A DNA stretch of 37,319 nucleotides from CAZXCG01 sp964639205. GTDB lineage: Bacteria > Bacillota > Clostridia > Oscillospirales > Acutalibacteraceae. The stretch is from contig CAZXCG010000015.1 in NCBI GenBank assembly GCA_964639205.1, forward strand, positions 1 to 37,319, written 5' to 3'. Shown here piece by piece: positions 9,757 through 17,856 of the stretch. Made by a program: the position numbers and the translations under genes. Positions within the stretch are counted from its first letter, which is position 1. Each line of letters starts with the position of its first letter. Under the pieces are notes generated by a model. The model was given only the letters and a program-made list of their open reading frames with translations. It was not told where the DNA came from and ran no database searches.

Positions 9757-11043
9757 TTATTTCTTCTCGATTTTCGTCATACCGCCCATATACGGCCGCA
9801 GAGCCTCGGGAATTTTAACGCTTCCGTCCGCCTGCAAATTGTTTTCAAGAAAAGCTATGAGCATACGCGGCGGAGCAACCACGGTATTGTTGAGCGTATG
9901 CGCAAAATATTTTTTGCCGTCCGCTCCGTTTACGCGGATTTTCAGGCGGCGCGCCTGAGCGTCGCCGAGATTTGAGCAGCTGCCCACTTCAAAATACTTT
10001 TTTTGCCTTGGGGACCACGCCTCAACGTCAACCGACTTCACCTTTAAATCGGCAAGGTCGCCCGAACAGCATTCAAGCGTACGCACCGGTATATCCATAG
10101 AACGGAACAAATCGACTGTGTTCTGCCAAAGCCTGTCAAACCAAACGGGGCTGTCCTCCGGCTTGCAGACTACAATCATTTCCTGCTTTTCAAACTGATG
10201 TATACGGTAAACCCCGCGCTCCTCGATGCCGTGAGCGCCCTTTTCCTTGCGGAAGCACGGAGAGTAGCTTGTAAGCGTGCAGGGAAGCTCGTCCTCTTTC
10301 AAAATTGTGTCTATAAACTTGCCGATCATCGAATGCTCGCTGGTGCCTATAAGGTAGAGATCCTCCCCCTCTATTTTGTACATCATAGCGTCCATTTCCG
10401 CAAAGCTCATAACGCCGGTGACAACATTGCTGCGAATCATAAACGGCGGAATGCAGTAGGTAAAGCCGCGGTTTATCATAAAATCGCGCGCATAGGAAAT
10501 AACCGCCGAATGCAGCCGCGCAATGTCGCCCATAAGATAATAAAACCCGTTGCCGGCAACGCGGCGGGCGCTGTCAAGGTCAAGTCCGTTGAAGCTTTCC
10601 ATAATTTCGCTGTGATAGGGTATTTCAAAATCGGGAACCGCCGGCTCGCCGTAGCGCTGAACCTCGACATTTTCACTGTCGTCTCTTCCTATGGGGACGC
10701 TGGGGTCAATAATATTCGGGATAGTAAGCATAATCCCGCGGATTTTCTCCTGAAGCTCGCTTTCCGTCTTTTCAAGTGCCGAAAGCCGGTCGCCCTGAGC
10801 GGTTACAAGCTTTTTTGTTTCCTCCGCTTCTTCCCGCCTGCCCTGAGCCATAAGCGCGCCTATCTGCTTTGAAAGCTTGTTTCGGTTTGCCCGCAGGCTG
10901 TCCGCCTCCTGCTTTGCTGCACGGCTGCGGGCGTCAAGCTCGATAACCTCATCGACAAGCGCAAGCTTTTCGTCTTGAAATTTATTCCTGATATTCTGTT
11001 TTACCGTTTCCGGGTTTTCCCTAACAAATTTTATATCCAACAT
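9757..11043 (-). CDS. serS: seryl-tRNA synthetase
   Basis: Charges tRNA-Ser (and tRNA-Sec where present); class II enzyme, dimeric. The 428-residue protein opens with MLDIKFVRENPE, then a long antiparallel coiled-coil arm (about residues 27-105) that binds the tRNA variable arm. The catalytic core has SPCFRKEKGAHG (motif 2) and FEVGSCSNLGDAQARR. Motif 3 reads TVVAPPRMLIAFLEN, a variant keeping the conserved Arg rather than the more common GLAVGR form. It begins 20 bp after parB. serS next to soj/spo0J is a common arrangement near the origin in Clostridia. Confidence 0.95.
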   Translation of the reverse strand: MLDIKFVRENPETVKQNIRNKFQDEKLALVDEVIELDARSRAAKQEADSLRANRNKLSKQIGALMAQGRREEAEETKKLVTAQGDRLSALEKTESELQEKIRGIMLTIPNIIDPSVPIGRDDSENVEVQRYGEPAVPDFEIPYHSEIMESFNGLDLDSARRVAGNGFYYLMGDIARLHSAVISYARDFMINRGFTYCIPPFMIRSNVVTGVMSFAEMDAMMYKIEGEDLYLIGTSEHSMIGKFIDTILKEDELPCTLTSYSPCFRKEKGAHGIEERGVYRIHQFEKQEMIVVCKPEDSPVWFDRLWQNTVDLFRSMDIPVRTLECCSGDLADLKVKSVDVEAWSPRQKKYFEVGSCSNLGDAQARRLKIRVNGADGKKYFAHTLNNTVVAPPRMLIAFLENNLQADGSVKIPEALRPYMGGMTKIEKK

Positions 11044-11063
11044 ATATTTAACCTCCGTCAGTT

Positions 11064-11924
11064 TTATTCAAAGCGTTTTGCCAAATCCCGCAAATCGTCG
11101 TCGGAATAAAACTCAATCTGCAGGACGCCGCCCTGCTTGCCTTTAAGCGGCTCCACCTTAACGCGTTTGCCCAAATATTCGGTAAGGGCAAGCTCCACCT
11201 CGCTGAAATAAGCCGGCTTGGTTTTGCTCTGCCGGGGCTTTTTTTGCGCCTGCTTTTGCTCTGCATTTTTTATTTTTATTAATTTTTCCGTCTGTCTTAC
11301 GGAAAAATCGTTTGCAATAATATCCTCCGCAAGCGGGAGCAGCTGCGTTTTGTCGTCGAGCGCAAGCAGCGCGCGCGCATGTCCGGCGCTGAGCTTCCCG
11401 CCCGATACCATCCGCGATATTTCCTCCGGCAGCTTTAACAGGCGCAGAGCATTGGCAACCGCCGGACGGCTTTTGCCCACGGACCGCGCTACCTCCTCCT
11501 GTGAAAATCCGTATTCCTCCAAAAGCGCGCGGTAACCGTTAGCCTCGTCTACCGGGTTGAGATTTTCCCTTTGCAGATTTTCAATGAGCGCAAGCTCCAT
11601 AGTCTCGGAATCGGTAAGCTCGCGTATAATCGCCGCGACCTCCGTAAGTCCCGCCATTCTGCAGGCGCGGTAGCGGCGCTCGCCCGCAACAATCTGGTAA
11701 CCGCCGCCTATCAGCGGGCGAACCACCAGCGGCTGCAAAAGCCCGTGCTGCTTAATGCTCTCGGCAAGCTCGGCGACGGCGGTTTCGTCATATTCGGTTC
11801 TCGGCTGATTTGCGTTGGGCTCTATATCGGCTATTTTAAGCGTTACCGTGCTGTTTTTATTCTCGCTTTCGTTCTCCATAAAAATAGCGTCGAGACCCTT
11901 TCCGAGCCCTCTCCTTTTTGCCAT
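11064..11924 (-). CDS. parB: chromosome-partitioning protein ParB (Spo0J-like)
   Basis: CTP-dependent DNA clamp that loads at parS and recruits condensin near the origin. The 286-residue protein starts MAKRRGLGKGLDAIF, the usual Spo0J N-terminus. The ParB/sulfiredoxin domain contains GGGYQIVAGERRYRA, and a helix-turn-helix region follows (FSQEEVARSVGKSRPAVANALRLL), then a C-terminal dimerisation segment. I chose the ATG at 11924 because AAGGAAGGGG ends nine bases before it. A GTG at 11933 would add three residues and overlap the parA stop (GTGA), but then the Shine-Dalgarno would abut the start. It has a perfect cognate parS at 12787-12802. Confidence 0.95.
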   Translation of the reverse strand: MAKRRGLGKGLDAIFMENESENKNSTVTLKIADIEPNANQPRTEYDETAVAELAESIKQHGLLQPLVVRPLIGGGYQIVAGERRYRACRMAGLTEVAAIIRELTDSETMELALIENLQRENLNPVDEANGYRALLEEYGFSQEEVARSVGKSRPAVANALRLLKLPEEISRMVSGGKLSAGHARALLALDDKTQLLPLAEDIIANDFSVRQTEKLIKIKNAEQKQAQKKPRQSKTKPAYFSEVELALTEYLGKRVKVEPLKGKQGGVLQIEFYSDDDLRDLAKRFE

Positions 11925-11929
11925 ATATT

Positions 11930-12691
11930 TCACCCCTTCCTTAAAATTTCCCTTGCAAGCTCGGTGTAAGCCGCCGCTCCTTTACAGCTTCTGTCGTAAT
12001 ACATAACCGGCATACCGTAGCTCGGCGCCTCCGACAGCTTCACCCCGCGGGGAATGACCGTCTCAAAAACCCGGCGCGGAAAATACTTTTTTACCTCCGC
12101 AACTACCTGCTGCGTAAGATTAAGCCTGCCGTCGAACATTGTGAGCAGCACGCCCTCTATATCAAGCAGATTATTATATTGCCTTTTAACCCTGCGCACC
12201 GTATTCATCAGCTGCGAAAGACCCTCGAGCGCGTAATATTCGCACTGTATGGGTACAAGAATCGAGTCGGCGGCGTTGAGCGCGTTTGTTGTGATAAGCC
12301 CCAGCGAGGGCGGACAGTCCGTAATGACATATTCGTAAGCGGCTTTGACGGGTGCAAGAGCGTTTTTCAGCCTTGCCTCTCTGTTCGGCAAATCGACTAT
12401 CTCAAGCTCGGCGGCAGCAAGGTCAAGGCTTGAAGGGAGCAAATCGAGGCAGGTGTACTGCGTCGGAATAAGCGCGTCCTCGGCGCGCGCGGCTCCCACA
12501 AGAACTCCGTAGGTCGATTGCTTTATTCTTCTGCGGTCTATCCCCACTCCGCTGGTGGCGTTGCCCTGAGGGTCAACGTCGACAAGCAGGGTTCTTTTCC
12601 CGAGGATTCCCAGTGCCGCGGCAAGATTAACCGCCGTTGTGGTTTTGCCTACACCGCCCTTTTGATTGGCAACGGCTATGACCTTAGCCAA
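11930..12691 (-). CDS. parA: chromosome-partitioning ATPase ParA (Soj-like)
   Basis: Deviant Walker-type ATPase that works with ParB in origin segregation and, in Bacillus, modulates DnaA. The 253-residue length is the chromosomal Soj type without an N-terminal DNA-binding extension. The deviant Walker A is NQKGGVGKTTTAVNL at residues 9-23, Walker B is YVITDCPPSLG, and LLVDVDPQGNAT is also conserved. The ATG follows GGGAGGG. The stop is only a few bases before parB, indicating translational coupling. A weak promoter lies at 12730-12758 and parS just beyond it. Confidence 0.96.
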   Translation of the reverse strand: MAKVIAVANQKGGVGKTTTAVNLAAALGILGKRTLLVDVDPQGNATSGVGIDRRRIKQSTYGVLVGAARAEDALIPTQYTCLDLLPSSLDLAAAELEIVDLPNREARLKNALAPVKAAYEYVITDCPPSLGLITTNALNAADSILVPIQCEYYALEGLSQLMNTVRRVKRQYNNLLDIEGVLLTMFDGRLNLTQQVVAEVKKYFPRRVFETVIPRGVKLSEAPSYGMPVMYYDRSCKGAAAYTELAREILRKG

Positions 12692-12729
12692 AGGCTTTCC
12701 CTCCCAAAGTTTGTTAATGTCCGTTCACA

Positions 12730-12758
12730 AGTATATCACATTTCTTTTTCCTTTTAAA
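12730..12758 (-). promoter_or_regulatory. probable parA promoter
   Basis: Minus strand: -10 TATACT (12730-12735), 17-base spacer, and a weak -35 TTTAAA (12753-12758). The start would be about 35 bases upstream of the parA ATG. parS lies about 30 bp upstream of the -35, so ParB spreading could feed back on its own operon (inference). Confidence 0.45.
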
Positions 12759-12786
12759 GACCTTTAATGTAAAATAATTAAATTTA

Positions 12787-12802
12787 TGTTTCACGTGAAA
12801 CA
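12787..12802. other. parS: parS centromere site
   Basis: TGTTTCACGTGAAACA is the exact 16-bp palindromic parS consensus of Bacillus-type ParB. It lies 95 bp upstream of parA. Chromosomal parS sites are concentrated around the replication origin. Confidence 0.95.
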
Positions 12803-12806
12803 TTTA

Positions 12807-12858
12807 AATCGCAGCGGCGCTCCGTCAAGCTTGCTTGAAACGGAGCGCCGCTGCGATT
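12807..12858 (-). terminator. long perfect hairpin between pheT and parS
   Basis: Two 19-base arms (12807-12825 and 12840-12858) are perfectly complementary and GC-rich, and the loop contains a further CAAGC/GCTTG pairing. On the minus strand it follows pheT and is followed by ATTTAAATGTTT, so it probably terminates pheST. It begins four bases from parS, so it may also cruciform or insulate that site. Confidence 0.65.
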
Positions 12859-12931
12859 GCAGGCTGCGCGGGGAGCGCTGCCGCCGCTTAAAAGGCGGAT
12901 TCCGCCCGCGCTCAGGCTATAAAGACGGTCT

Positions 12932-15307
12932 TTACCTGAGCTCGGCGCCAAGCTGCTCGAGCGCTTTAATCGATTTTTGCATAACCGAGTTAATCTGCTC
13001 CTCGGTAAGCGTCGCCTCGTAGCTGCGCAGAAGCAGATTAAAGGCTACGCTCTTCTTGCCGGTCTCTATCTGCTTGCCCTTATACACGTCAAACAGTTTA
13101 AGCTCCTCAAGCAGAGAACCGGCCGCCTTACGCAGAGCTTTCTCCAGTGTGAGTACGGGGATATTCTCGTCGCAGATTACCGCCAAATCGCGCGACACTC
13201 CCGGGTATTTGGGCAGCGCCCTGTAGGATTTTTCCGTTTGAGCGTTTGCAAACATCATATCAATATCGAGAGTAAAGCAGTAAACCTCGGCGCCGATATT
13301 GTAATTGTCCGCAACCTTGGGGTGAATTTCCCCCATTACGCCGAGGCGTTTGGCGTTGAGGGAAATCACCGCGCAGCGTCCGGGATGATAGGCAAATTCC
13401 CCATCGGAAGCTTCAACGTCATAATCCTTTATGCCCGCCTTGGCAAGAACCTGTTCAACTATGCCCTTTACTGTGAAGAAATCCGCTTCGCCGCCGTAAA
13501 ACCCGCCGATCAGGACGTTCTGTTCAATCGGGAGCTTGTCTTCCTGCGTCGGGATATATTCCCTTGCAATTTCAAACAGAGCGGCGGCGGCGTTGCGGTT
13601 GCTGTAATTGCCCGCAAGGATTTCCATCATACTCGGCAAAGCCGTCGTGCGCATAATCGAGGTATCCTCGCCGAGCGGGTTTGAAATGGTTACGGATTTG
13701 CGCAGGGGGTGATCCTGAGGCATTCCGATTTTATTGTAATATTTCGGACTTATAAACGAATATGTCATAATTTCGTCAAGACCGAGCGCGAGCAGAGCGT
13801 TTGTTATGCGGCGGTCGAACTTTTGGCGCTCGCTGTATTTGCCCTGCGCGCCGCCGAAGGAAGCCGAGGCTATATTGTTGTAGCCGTAAAAACGGGCGAT
13901 TTCCTCTGCGATGTCCGCTTTTTCAACCAGATCCGGGCGGAACGTCGGAACGGTTATAACTCCGTTCCCGACTTTGCAGTCGATTTTTTCAAGAATATCA
14001 ATCATTTGCGCGTCCGTTAAATCGGCGGCAAGGAACGAGTTTATCCACTCGGGCTCGAAGGGTATTGTGTGATTTTTGCTTTCAAAGCAGAACTGCGCAG
14101 CCGTACCGTCAAGCACCTGACCCGCGTCCAGAAGCTCAACAAGCTCGCAGGCGCGCTCTAACGCCGGTAGGCAGGAGTTGGGGTCAAGACCTTTTTCGTA
14201 GCGGGCGGAAGCGTCCGTTCTCATTCCCTGAGATTTCGCCGTAAGCCTTACGCTTGAGCCGGAAAAATTGGCGCTTTCAAAAACTATGGTGGTAGTGTCG
14301 TCCATAATTCCCGAATATTCGCCGCCCATAACTCCCGCAATTGCAACAGGCTTTTCAGCGTCGGCTATTACAAGGTTGGAGCCGTTAAGCGAACGCCGAA
14401 CCCCGTCAAGCGTCGTAATGGTTTCGCCGTCCTTTGCAAGACGCACATTTATTTGAGCGCCCTTAACAAAGCGCAGGTCGAAGGCGTGCATAGGCTGACC
14501 GTATTCGAGCATAACGTAGTTTGTTATATCTACGATGTTATTTATAGGGCGAACGCCCATAGCGCGCAGGCGCTCGCGCATCCAGCGCGGCGACGGCTTT
14601 ACGGCAACGTTTTTGACAATTCTTGCGCAGTACACGGGGCAAAGCTCCGGATTATGAATTTTAACTTCAAGCATTTTTTCGCAGCTTCCGTTGCCCGCCT
14701 TTACCTCGGGCTTGTGGAGCTTAAGCACGCTGCCGAAGGTTGCCGCGGCCTCTCTTGCAAGACCGATAACGCTGAAGCAGTCGGGGCGGTTTGAGGTAAT
14801 TTCAAATTCAAATTTCGTATCGTTTAAGCCTATAGCCTGACGAATATCCTTGCCGACGGTTCTGTCGCAGTCGTCGCCGAGAACAAAGATGCCGTCCTCT
14901 GCCGCGTACGGAAAATCGTGAGCCGTAAGTCCGAGCTCGCCGAGCGAACAGAGCATACCGCAGGACATAACTCCGCGAAGCTTGCCCCTTTTTATTTTTC
15001 TTCCGTCCGGCAAAACCGAGTTGTCCTTGCAGACGGGAACATAGTCGCCTTCCTTGAGGTTGGTTGCTCCGGTAACAATTTGAACGGGTTCCTCCCCGCC
15101 CGCGTCGACGCTGCATACGACAAGTCTGTCGGCGTCCGGATGGGGCTCGATTTTAAGGATTTGCCCTACCACTATATTCTTTATTTTTTCCCCCTCGATT
15201 TCGTAGCCTTCAACCTTGGAGCCGCTCATGGTCATAGCTTCCGAAAATTCTCGGGGCTCGGCGTTTATATCAACAAATTCTCTGAGCCATTTTAAAGATA
15301 AATTCAC
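12932..15307 (-). CDS. pheT: phenylalanyl-tRNA synthetase beta subunit
   Basis: Large subunit of the alpha2-beta2 class II synthetase. The 791-residue protein begins MNLSLKWLREFVD as usual, followed by an EMAP/OB tRNA-binding domain (about residues 40-150), the B3/B4 editing domain (about 210-380, which hydrolyses mischarged Tyr-tRNA-Phe in the family), the B5 domain (about 405-475), a catalytic-like core without activity, and a C-terminal ferredoxin-fold anticodon-binding domain (YPGVSRDLAVICDENIPV, about 697-791). Length is normal. It starts 27 bp after pheS and shares its T-box-controlled transcript, which appears to end at the hairpin at 12807-12858. Confidence 0.96.
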   Translation of the reverse strand: MNLSLKWLREFVDINAEPREFSEAMTMSGSKVEGYEIEGEKIKNIVVGQILKIEPHPDADRLVVCSVDAGGEEPVQIVTGATNLKEGDYVPVCKDNSVLPDGRKIKRGKLRGVMSCGMLCSLGELGLTAHDFPYAAEDGIFVLGDDCDRTVGKDIRQAIGLNDTKFEFEITSNRPDCFSVIGLAREAAATFGSVLKLHKPEVKAGNGSCEKMLEVKIHNPELCPVYCARIVKNVAVKPSPRWMRERLRAMGVRPINNIVDITNYVMLEYGQPMHAFDLRFVKGAQINVRLAKDGETITTLDGVRRSLNGSNLVIADAEKPVAIAGVMGGEYSGIMDDTTTIVFESANFSGSSVRLTAKSQGMRTDASARYEKGLDPNSCLPALERACELVELLDAGQVLDGTAAQFCFESKNHTIPFEPEWINSFLAADLTDAQMIDILEKIDCKVGNGVITVPTFRPDLVEKADIAEEIARFYGYNNIASASFGGAQGKYSERQKFDRRITNALLALGLDEIMTYSFISPKYYNKIGMPQDHPLRKSVTISNPLGEDTSIMRTTALPSMMEILAGNYSNRNAAAALFEIAREYIPTQEDKLPIEQNVLIGGFYGGEADFFTVKGIVEQVLAKAGIKDYDVEASDGEFAYHPGRCAVISLNAKRLGVMGEIHPKVADNYNIGAEVYCFTLDIDMMFANAQTEKSYRALPKYPGVSRDLAVICDENIPVLTLEKALRKAAGSLLEELKLFDVYKGKQIETGKKSVAFNLLLRSYEATLTEEQINSVMQKSIKALEQLGAELR

Positions 15308-15334
15308 TGTGATTCTCTCCCTTCCTGCCGAATA

Positions 15335-16357
15335 TCAGTCAAACTGTTCGATGAAACGCACGTCGTTTTCGTAGAACAGGCGGATGTCGTCGATTCCGTA
15401 GCGGCGCATTGCGACGCGCTCAAGCCCCAGACCGAGCGCAAAGCCCGAGTAAACCTCCGGATCTATGCCGCAGTTTGAAAGCACCTTCGGGTGAACCATA
15501 CCGCAGCCCAAAATTTCAATCCAGCCTTCGCCCTTGCACAAAGAGCAGCCCTCGCCGCGGCAGCTGAAGCACTGCACATCAACCTCTGCGGACGGCTCCG
15601 TAAACGGAAAATGGTGCGGGCGGAAGCGCACGACGCTGTCCTCGCCGTAAAGGAGCTTTACAAAAGCTTCCAGCGTACCTTTAAGGTCGGCAAAGGTTAT
15701 GCCTTTGTCAACAACAAGTCCTTCTATTTGATGAAAAAGCGGGGAATGAGTGGCGTCAAGAGCGTCGCTGCGGTAAACTCTGCCGGGGGAAATCATACGG
15801 ATAGGCGGCTTTTTATTTTCCATAACACGAATCTGTACCGGTGAGGTCTGCGTGCGCAGAAGAATATTGTCGGTTATATAAAAGGTGTCCTGAGTGTCGC
15901 GCGCGGGATGATCCTTGGGTATATTAAGAGCCTCGAAGTTATAATAATCGTATTCAACCTCGGGACCGTCCACAATTTCAAAGCCCATACCGACAAATAT
16001 TTCCTTGATTTCATCGAGCACAACAGACAGAGGGTGCCTGCTGCCGAGCTTTTTTACCTTGCCGGGCATTGTTACGTCAAGCTTTTCCCGCGCGAGCTTT
16101 TCAGCCTGTATTTTTTCGTTTATAAGCTCGATTTTGGCGGAAATTTTCTGCTCGAGAGAGCTGCGAATCTCGTTTGCAAGCTGTCCGACCGCCGGGCGTT
16201 CCTCCGGCGAAAGCCTGCCCATCTGCTTTAAAATTAAAGTCAGCTCGCCCTTTTTCCCCAAAAATTTGACCCGAAGCTTCTCAATATCCTGAGGCAAATT
16301 CGCATTTTGCAGAGATTCCTCCGCCCTGCGCCGGATTTCTTCCAACTGGTTTTTCAA
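15335..16357 (-). CDS. pheS: phenylalanyl-tRNA synthetase alpha subunit
   Basis: Catalytic subunit of phenylalanyl-tRNA synthetase. The 340-residue protein has an N-terminal coiled coil (about residues 1-90) and a class II catalytic domain with HPARDTQDTFY, SPGRVYRSDALDATHSPLFHQIEGL and the motif 3 stretch FALGLGLERVAM. The start is a TTG; AAAGGA lies about ten bases upstream, and the nearby ATG at 16367 is out of frame. An untranslated T-box leader lies directly upstream. First gene of pheST. Confidence 0.95.
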   Translation of the reverse strand: MKNQLEEIRRRAEESLQNANLPQDIEKLRVKFLGKKGELTLILKQMGRLSPEERPAVGQLANEIRSSLEQKISAKIELINEKIQAEKLAREKLDVTMPGKVKKLGSRHPLSVVLDEIKEIFVGMGFEIVDGPEVEYDYYNFEALNIPKDHPARDTQDTFYITDNILLRTQTSPVQIRVMENKKPPIRMISPGRVYRSDALDATHSPLFHQIEGLVVDKGITFADLKGTLEAFVKLLYGEDSVVRFRPHHFPFTEPSAEVDVQCFSCRGEGCSLCKGEGWIEILGCGMVHPKVLSNCGIDPEVYSGFALGLGLERVAMRRYGIDDIRLFYENDVRFIEQFD

Positions 16358-16375
16358 GTTTAATCATTCCTTTCG

Positions 16376-16646
16376 CAAAATAAAATCCCTCCGACAACTG
16401 CCGAAGGGACGAAACGGTAAATTCCGCGGTACCACCCTGATTTTTGCATAGCTTAATTCAGCATTGAGCAAACACTCTGCCGGCCTTTAACGGAGCCGCT
16501 GCGTCAGAGCCTACCGAAAATTTTTTCAGCCCTGCCACTCAAAAGGGAACTTCACATACTTTGCAAACGGAAAACGCTTTCAGCCGGGGCGCTTCCTCTC
16601 TGTACGCCGCATTATAAGCAGCTACTTCCTTTGTCGCCGTGTTATC
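16376..16646 (-). promoter_or_regulatory. T-box riboswitch controlling pheST
   Basis: On the minus strand the leader contains the near-invariant T-box sequence AGGGTGGTACCGCGG (16424-16438), which pairs with the free CCA end of uncharged tRNA. It is followed by the terminator stem CCCTTCGGCA/GTCGGAGGG (16387-16408) and a T-rich run (16376-16386). Stem I is recognisable by AGAGAGGAAGC and the apical CCCCGGCTGAAAGC. The likely specifier is TTC (Phe) at 16547-16549, as expected upstream of pheS; the exact register is my inference. Uncharged tRNA-Phe should favour readthrough. Confidence 0.93.
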
Positions 16647-16652
16647 TGGTTT

Positions 16653-16681
16653 ATTGTAGCACCAAAAAAAACTTTTTTCAA
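16653..16681 (-). promoter_or_regulatory. pheST promoter
   Basis: Minus strand: -35 TTGAAA (16676-16681), a 17-base spacer, -10 TACAAT (16653-16658). The start near 16646 coincides with the 5' end of the T-box leader. Confidence 0.7.
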
Positions 16682-16923
16682 GTGTTTTTTCACTTTTTAG
16701 GCTCTTAAACGGTAAAATAAATCGCCGGAATTTTTATTACAAATTGTAATAAATGTTACAATTCTGTTTTTAAATTCCGATTCGGAAATAATGTTGAAAA
16801 CCGTAATTCCCCCGTAAACACACTTTAATTTTAAAAATTCGGCTTGTTTTCATAGAGTTATCCATACTTTCCACATAGTTATCAACATTTACTGCGCCGT
16901 GTTTTCCACAATACAAAATGTAT
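16682..16923. other. AT-rich gap with DnaA-box-like cluster; candidate origin element
   Basis: The gap between the divergent pheS and the gene at 17134 holds no credible ORF. It has an AT-rich part with the inverted repeat ATTACAA-A-TTGTAAT (16736-16750), then four same-strand 9-mers resembling TTATCCACA: TTATCCATA (16858-16866, one mismatch), CTTTCCACA (16867-16875, two), TTATCAACA (16879-16887, one) and TTTTCCACA (16902-16910, one). Genes mostly read leftward on its left and rightward on its right, and parS is 4 kb away. No dnaA or dnaN is present, so an origin is possible but unproven. Confidence 0.4.
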
Positions 16924-16949
16924 AATGACGGGGCAACGCCCCTATTGAA
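16924..16949 (+). repeat. fragment matching the 3' end of the dispersed repeat
   Basis: AATGACGGGGCAACGCCCCT followed by ATTGAA closely matches the last ~26 bases of the three full repeats and keeps the GGGGC/GCCCC hairpin. The rest of the repeat is not recognisable next to it. Confidence 0.55.
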
Positions 16950-17133
16950 CCCACTGCCCCGGCGTTCCCCGCGCTCAAGCTAAAAATCAAATGCAATTTC
17001 CCTCTTTAAGCCGTTTACTTTTTCAAAAATAAGGGTATAATAAATATCAAAAGCATATTTAGCCCTTGCACTCAGAGGCGGACGCAAGCCTTCAAGGCGT
17101 TGTAAATTTATTAAATAAAAAAGGAAAGATTTT

Positions 17134-17676
17134 ATGAACAAAGCGATTGCTCATTTCAGAACCATAACCAAACACCGGCACCGGGTAATAAAAAACTGCT
17201 TTAAGGCAGGCATTTTTTGGCAGGGTCTTCGGCACGACCTCTCAAAATACAGTCCCTCGGAGTTTGTGCCGGGCGCTTTGCATTATCAGGGGAACCGCAG
17301 CCCGAACGAGAGCGAGCGCGAGGAATACGGATATTCAAAGGCGTGGATTCACCACAAGGGCAGAAACCGCCACCACTTTGAATACTGGACCGATTACGAC
17401 CCCGCAACCAAAAAAATTATCGCCGTGAAGATGCCGCGCAAATATGTAATCGAAATGTTCTGCGACAGGGTCGCGGCAAGTAAAATATATATGAAGGAAA
17501 ATTACACCGATTCCGCTCCGCTCGCTTATTTTTTAAAATCCAAGGGTACCCGGTTCATACATAAAGAAACCTCGGACGAAATCGAGCGTCTTCTTACAAT
17601 GCTTGCACAAAAGGGGGAGGCTCAAACCTTTGCCTACATAAAACAATGGAAAAAAGAAGAAAACAAAAAAACCTGA
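17134..17676 (+). CDS. DUF5662-like protein of unknown function
   Basis: A 180-residue soluble protein. The N-terminal half is rich in conserved-looking His/Asp (KHRHRVIKNC, GLRHDLSKYSPSEF, AWIHHKGRNRHHFEYWTDY), an arrangement I associate with DUF5662 proteins found in Firmicutes and their phages; it suggests a metal-binding, HD-like site, but no function is established. The ATG follows AAAGGAA. It stands alone, rightward-reading, next to the possible origin region; no terminator is evident before the next gene, although 180 bp separate them. Confidence 0.7.
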   Translation: MNKAIAHFRTITKHRHRVIKNCFKAGIFWQGLRHDLSKYSPSEFVPGALHYQGNRSPNESEREEYGYSKAWIHHKGRNRHHFEYWTDYDPATKKIIAVKMPRKYVIEMFCDRVAASKIYMKENYTDSAPLAYFLKSKGTRFIHKETSDEIERLLTMLAQKGEAQTFAYIKQWKKEENKKT

Positions 17677-17856
17677 GCTTAAATTATGTTTTTTCGGAAA
17701 AAAGGTTGCAATTTTGAAACTTTTTGTGTAATATATAAGTGGTATACAATAGAGGGATAGTCGGTGTGCCGCCGTTTACACTTCAAAGTTTTTCGGCAGT
17801 ATCCGGCAAGCTCATCACGGTTGGAATAAAAATAAAGCAGAATTGGAGGAAATAAA

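Noticed and set aside
12786..13022. Small plus-strand ORF beginning in parS (MFHVKH...)
   Set aside because: It is a translation of parS, the hairpin and the complement of pheT; no ribosome-binding site.
17701..17760. Promoter for the PucR-type gene (TATACAAT near 17743)
   Set aside because: The -10 looks fair, but no -35 at acceptable spacing was found, so I did not list it.
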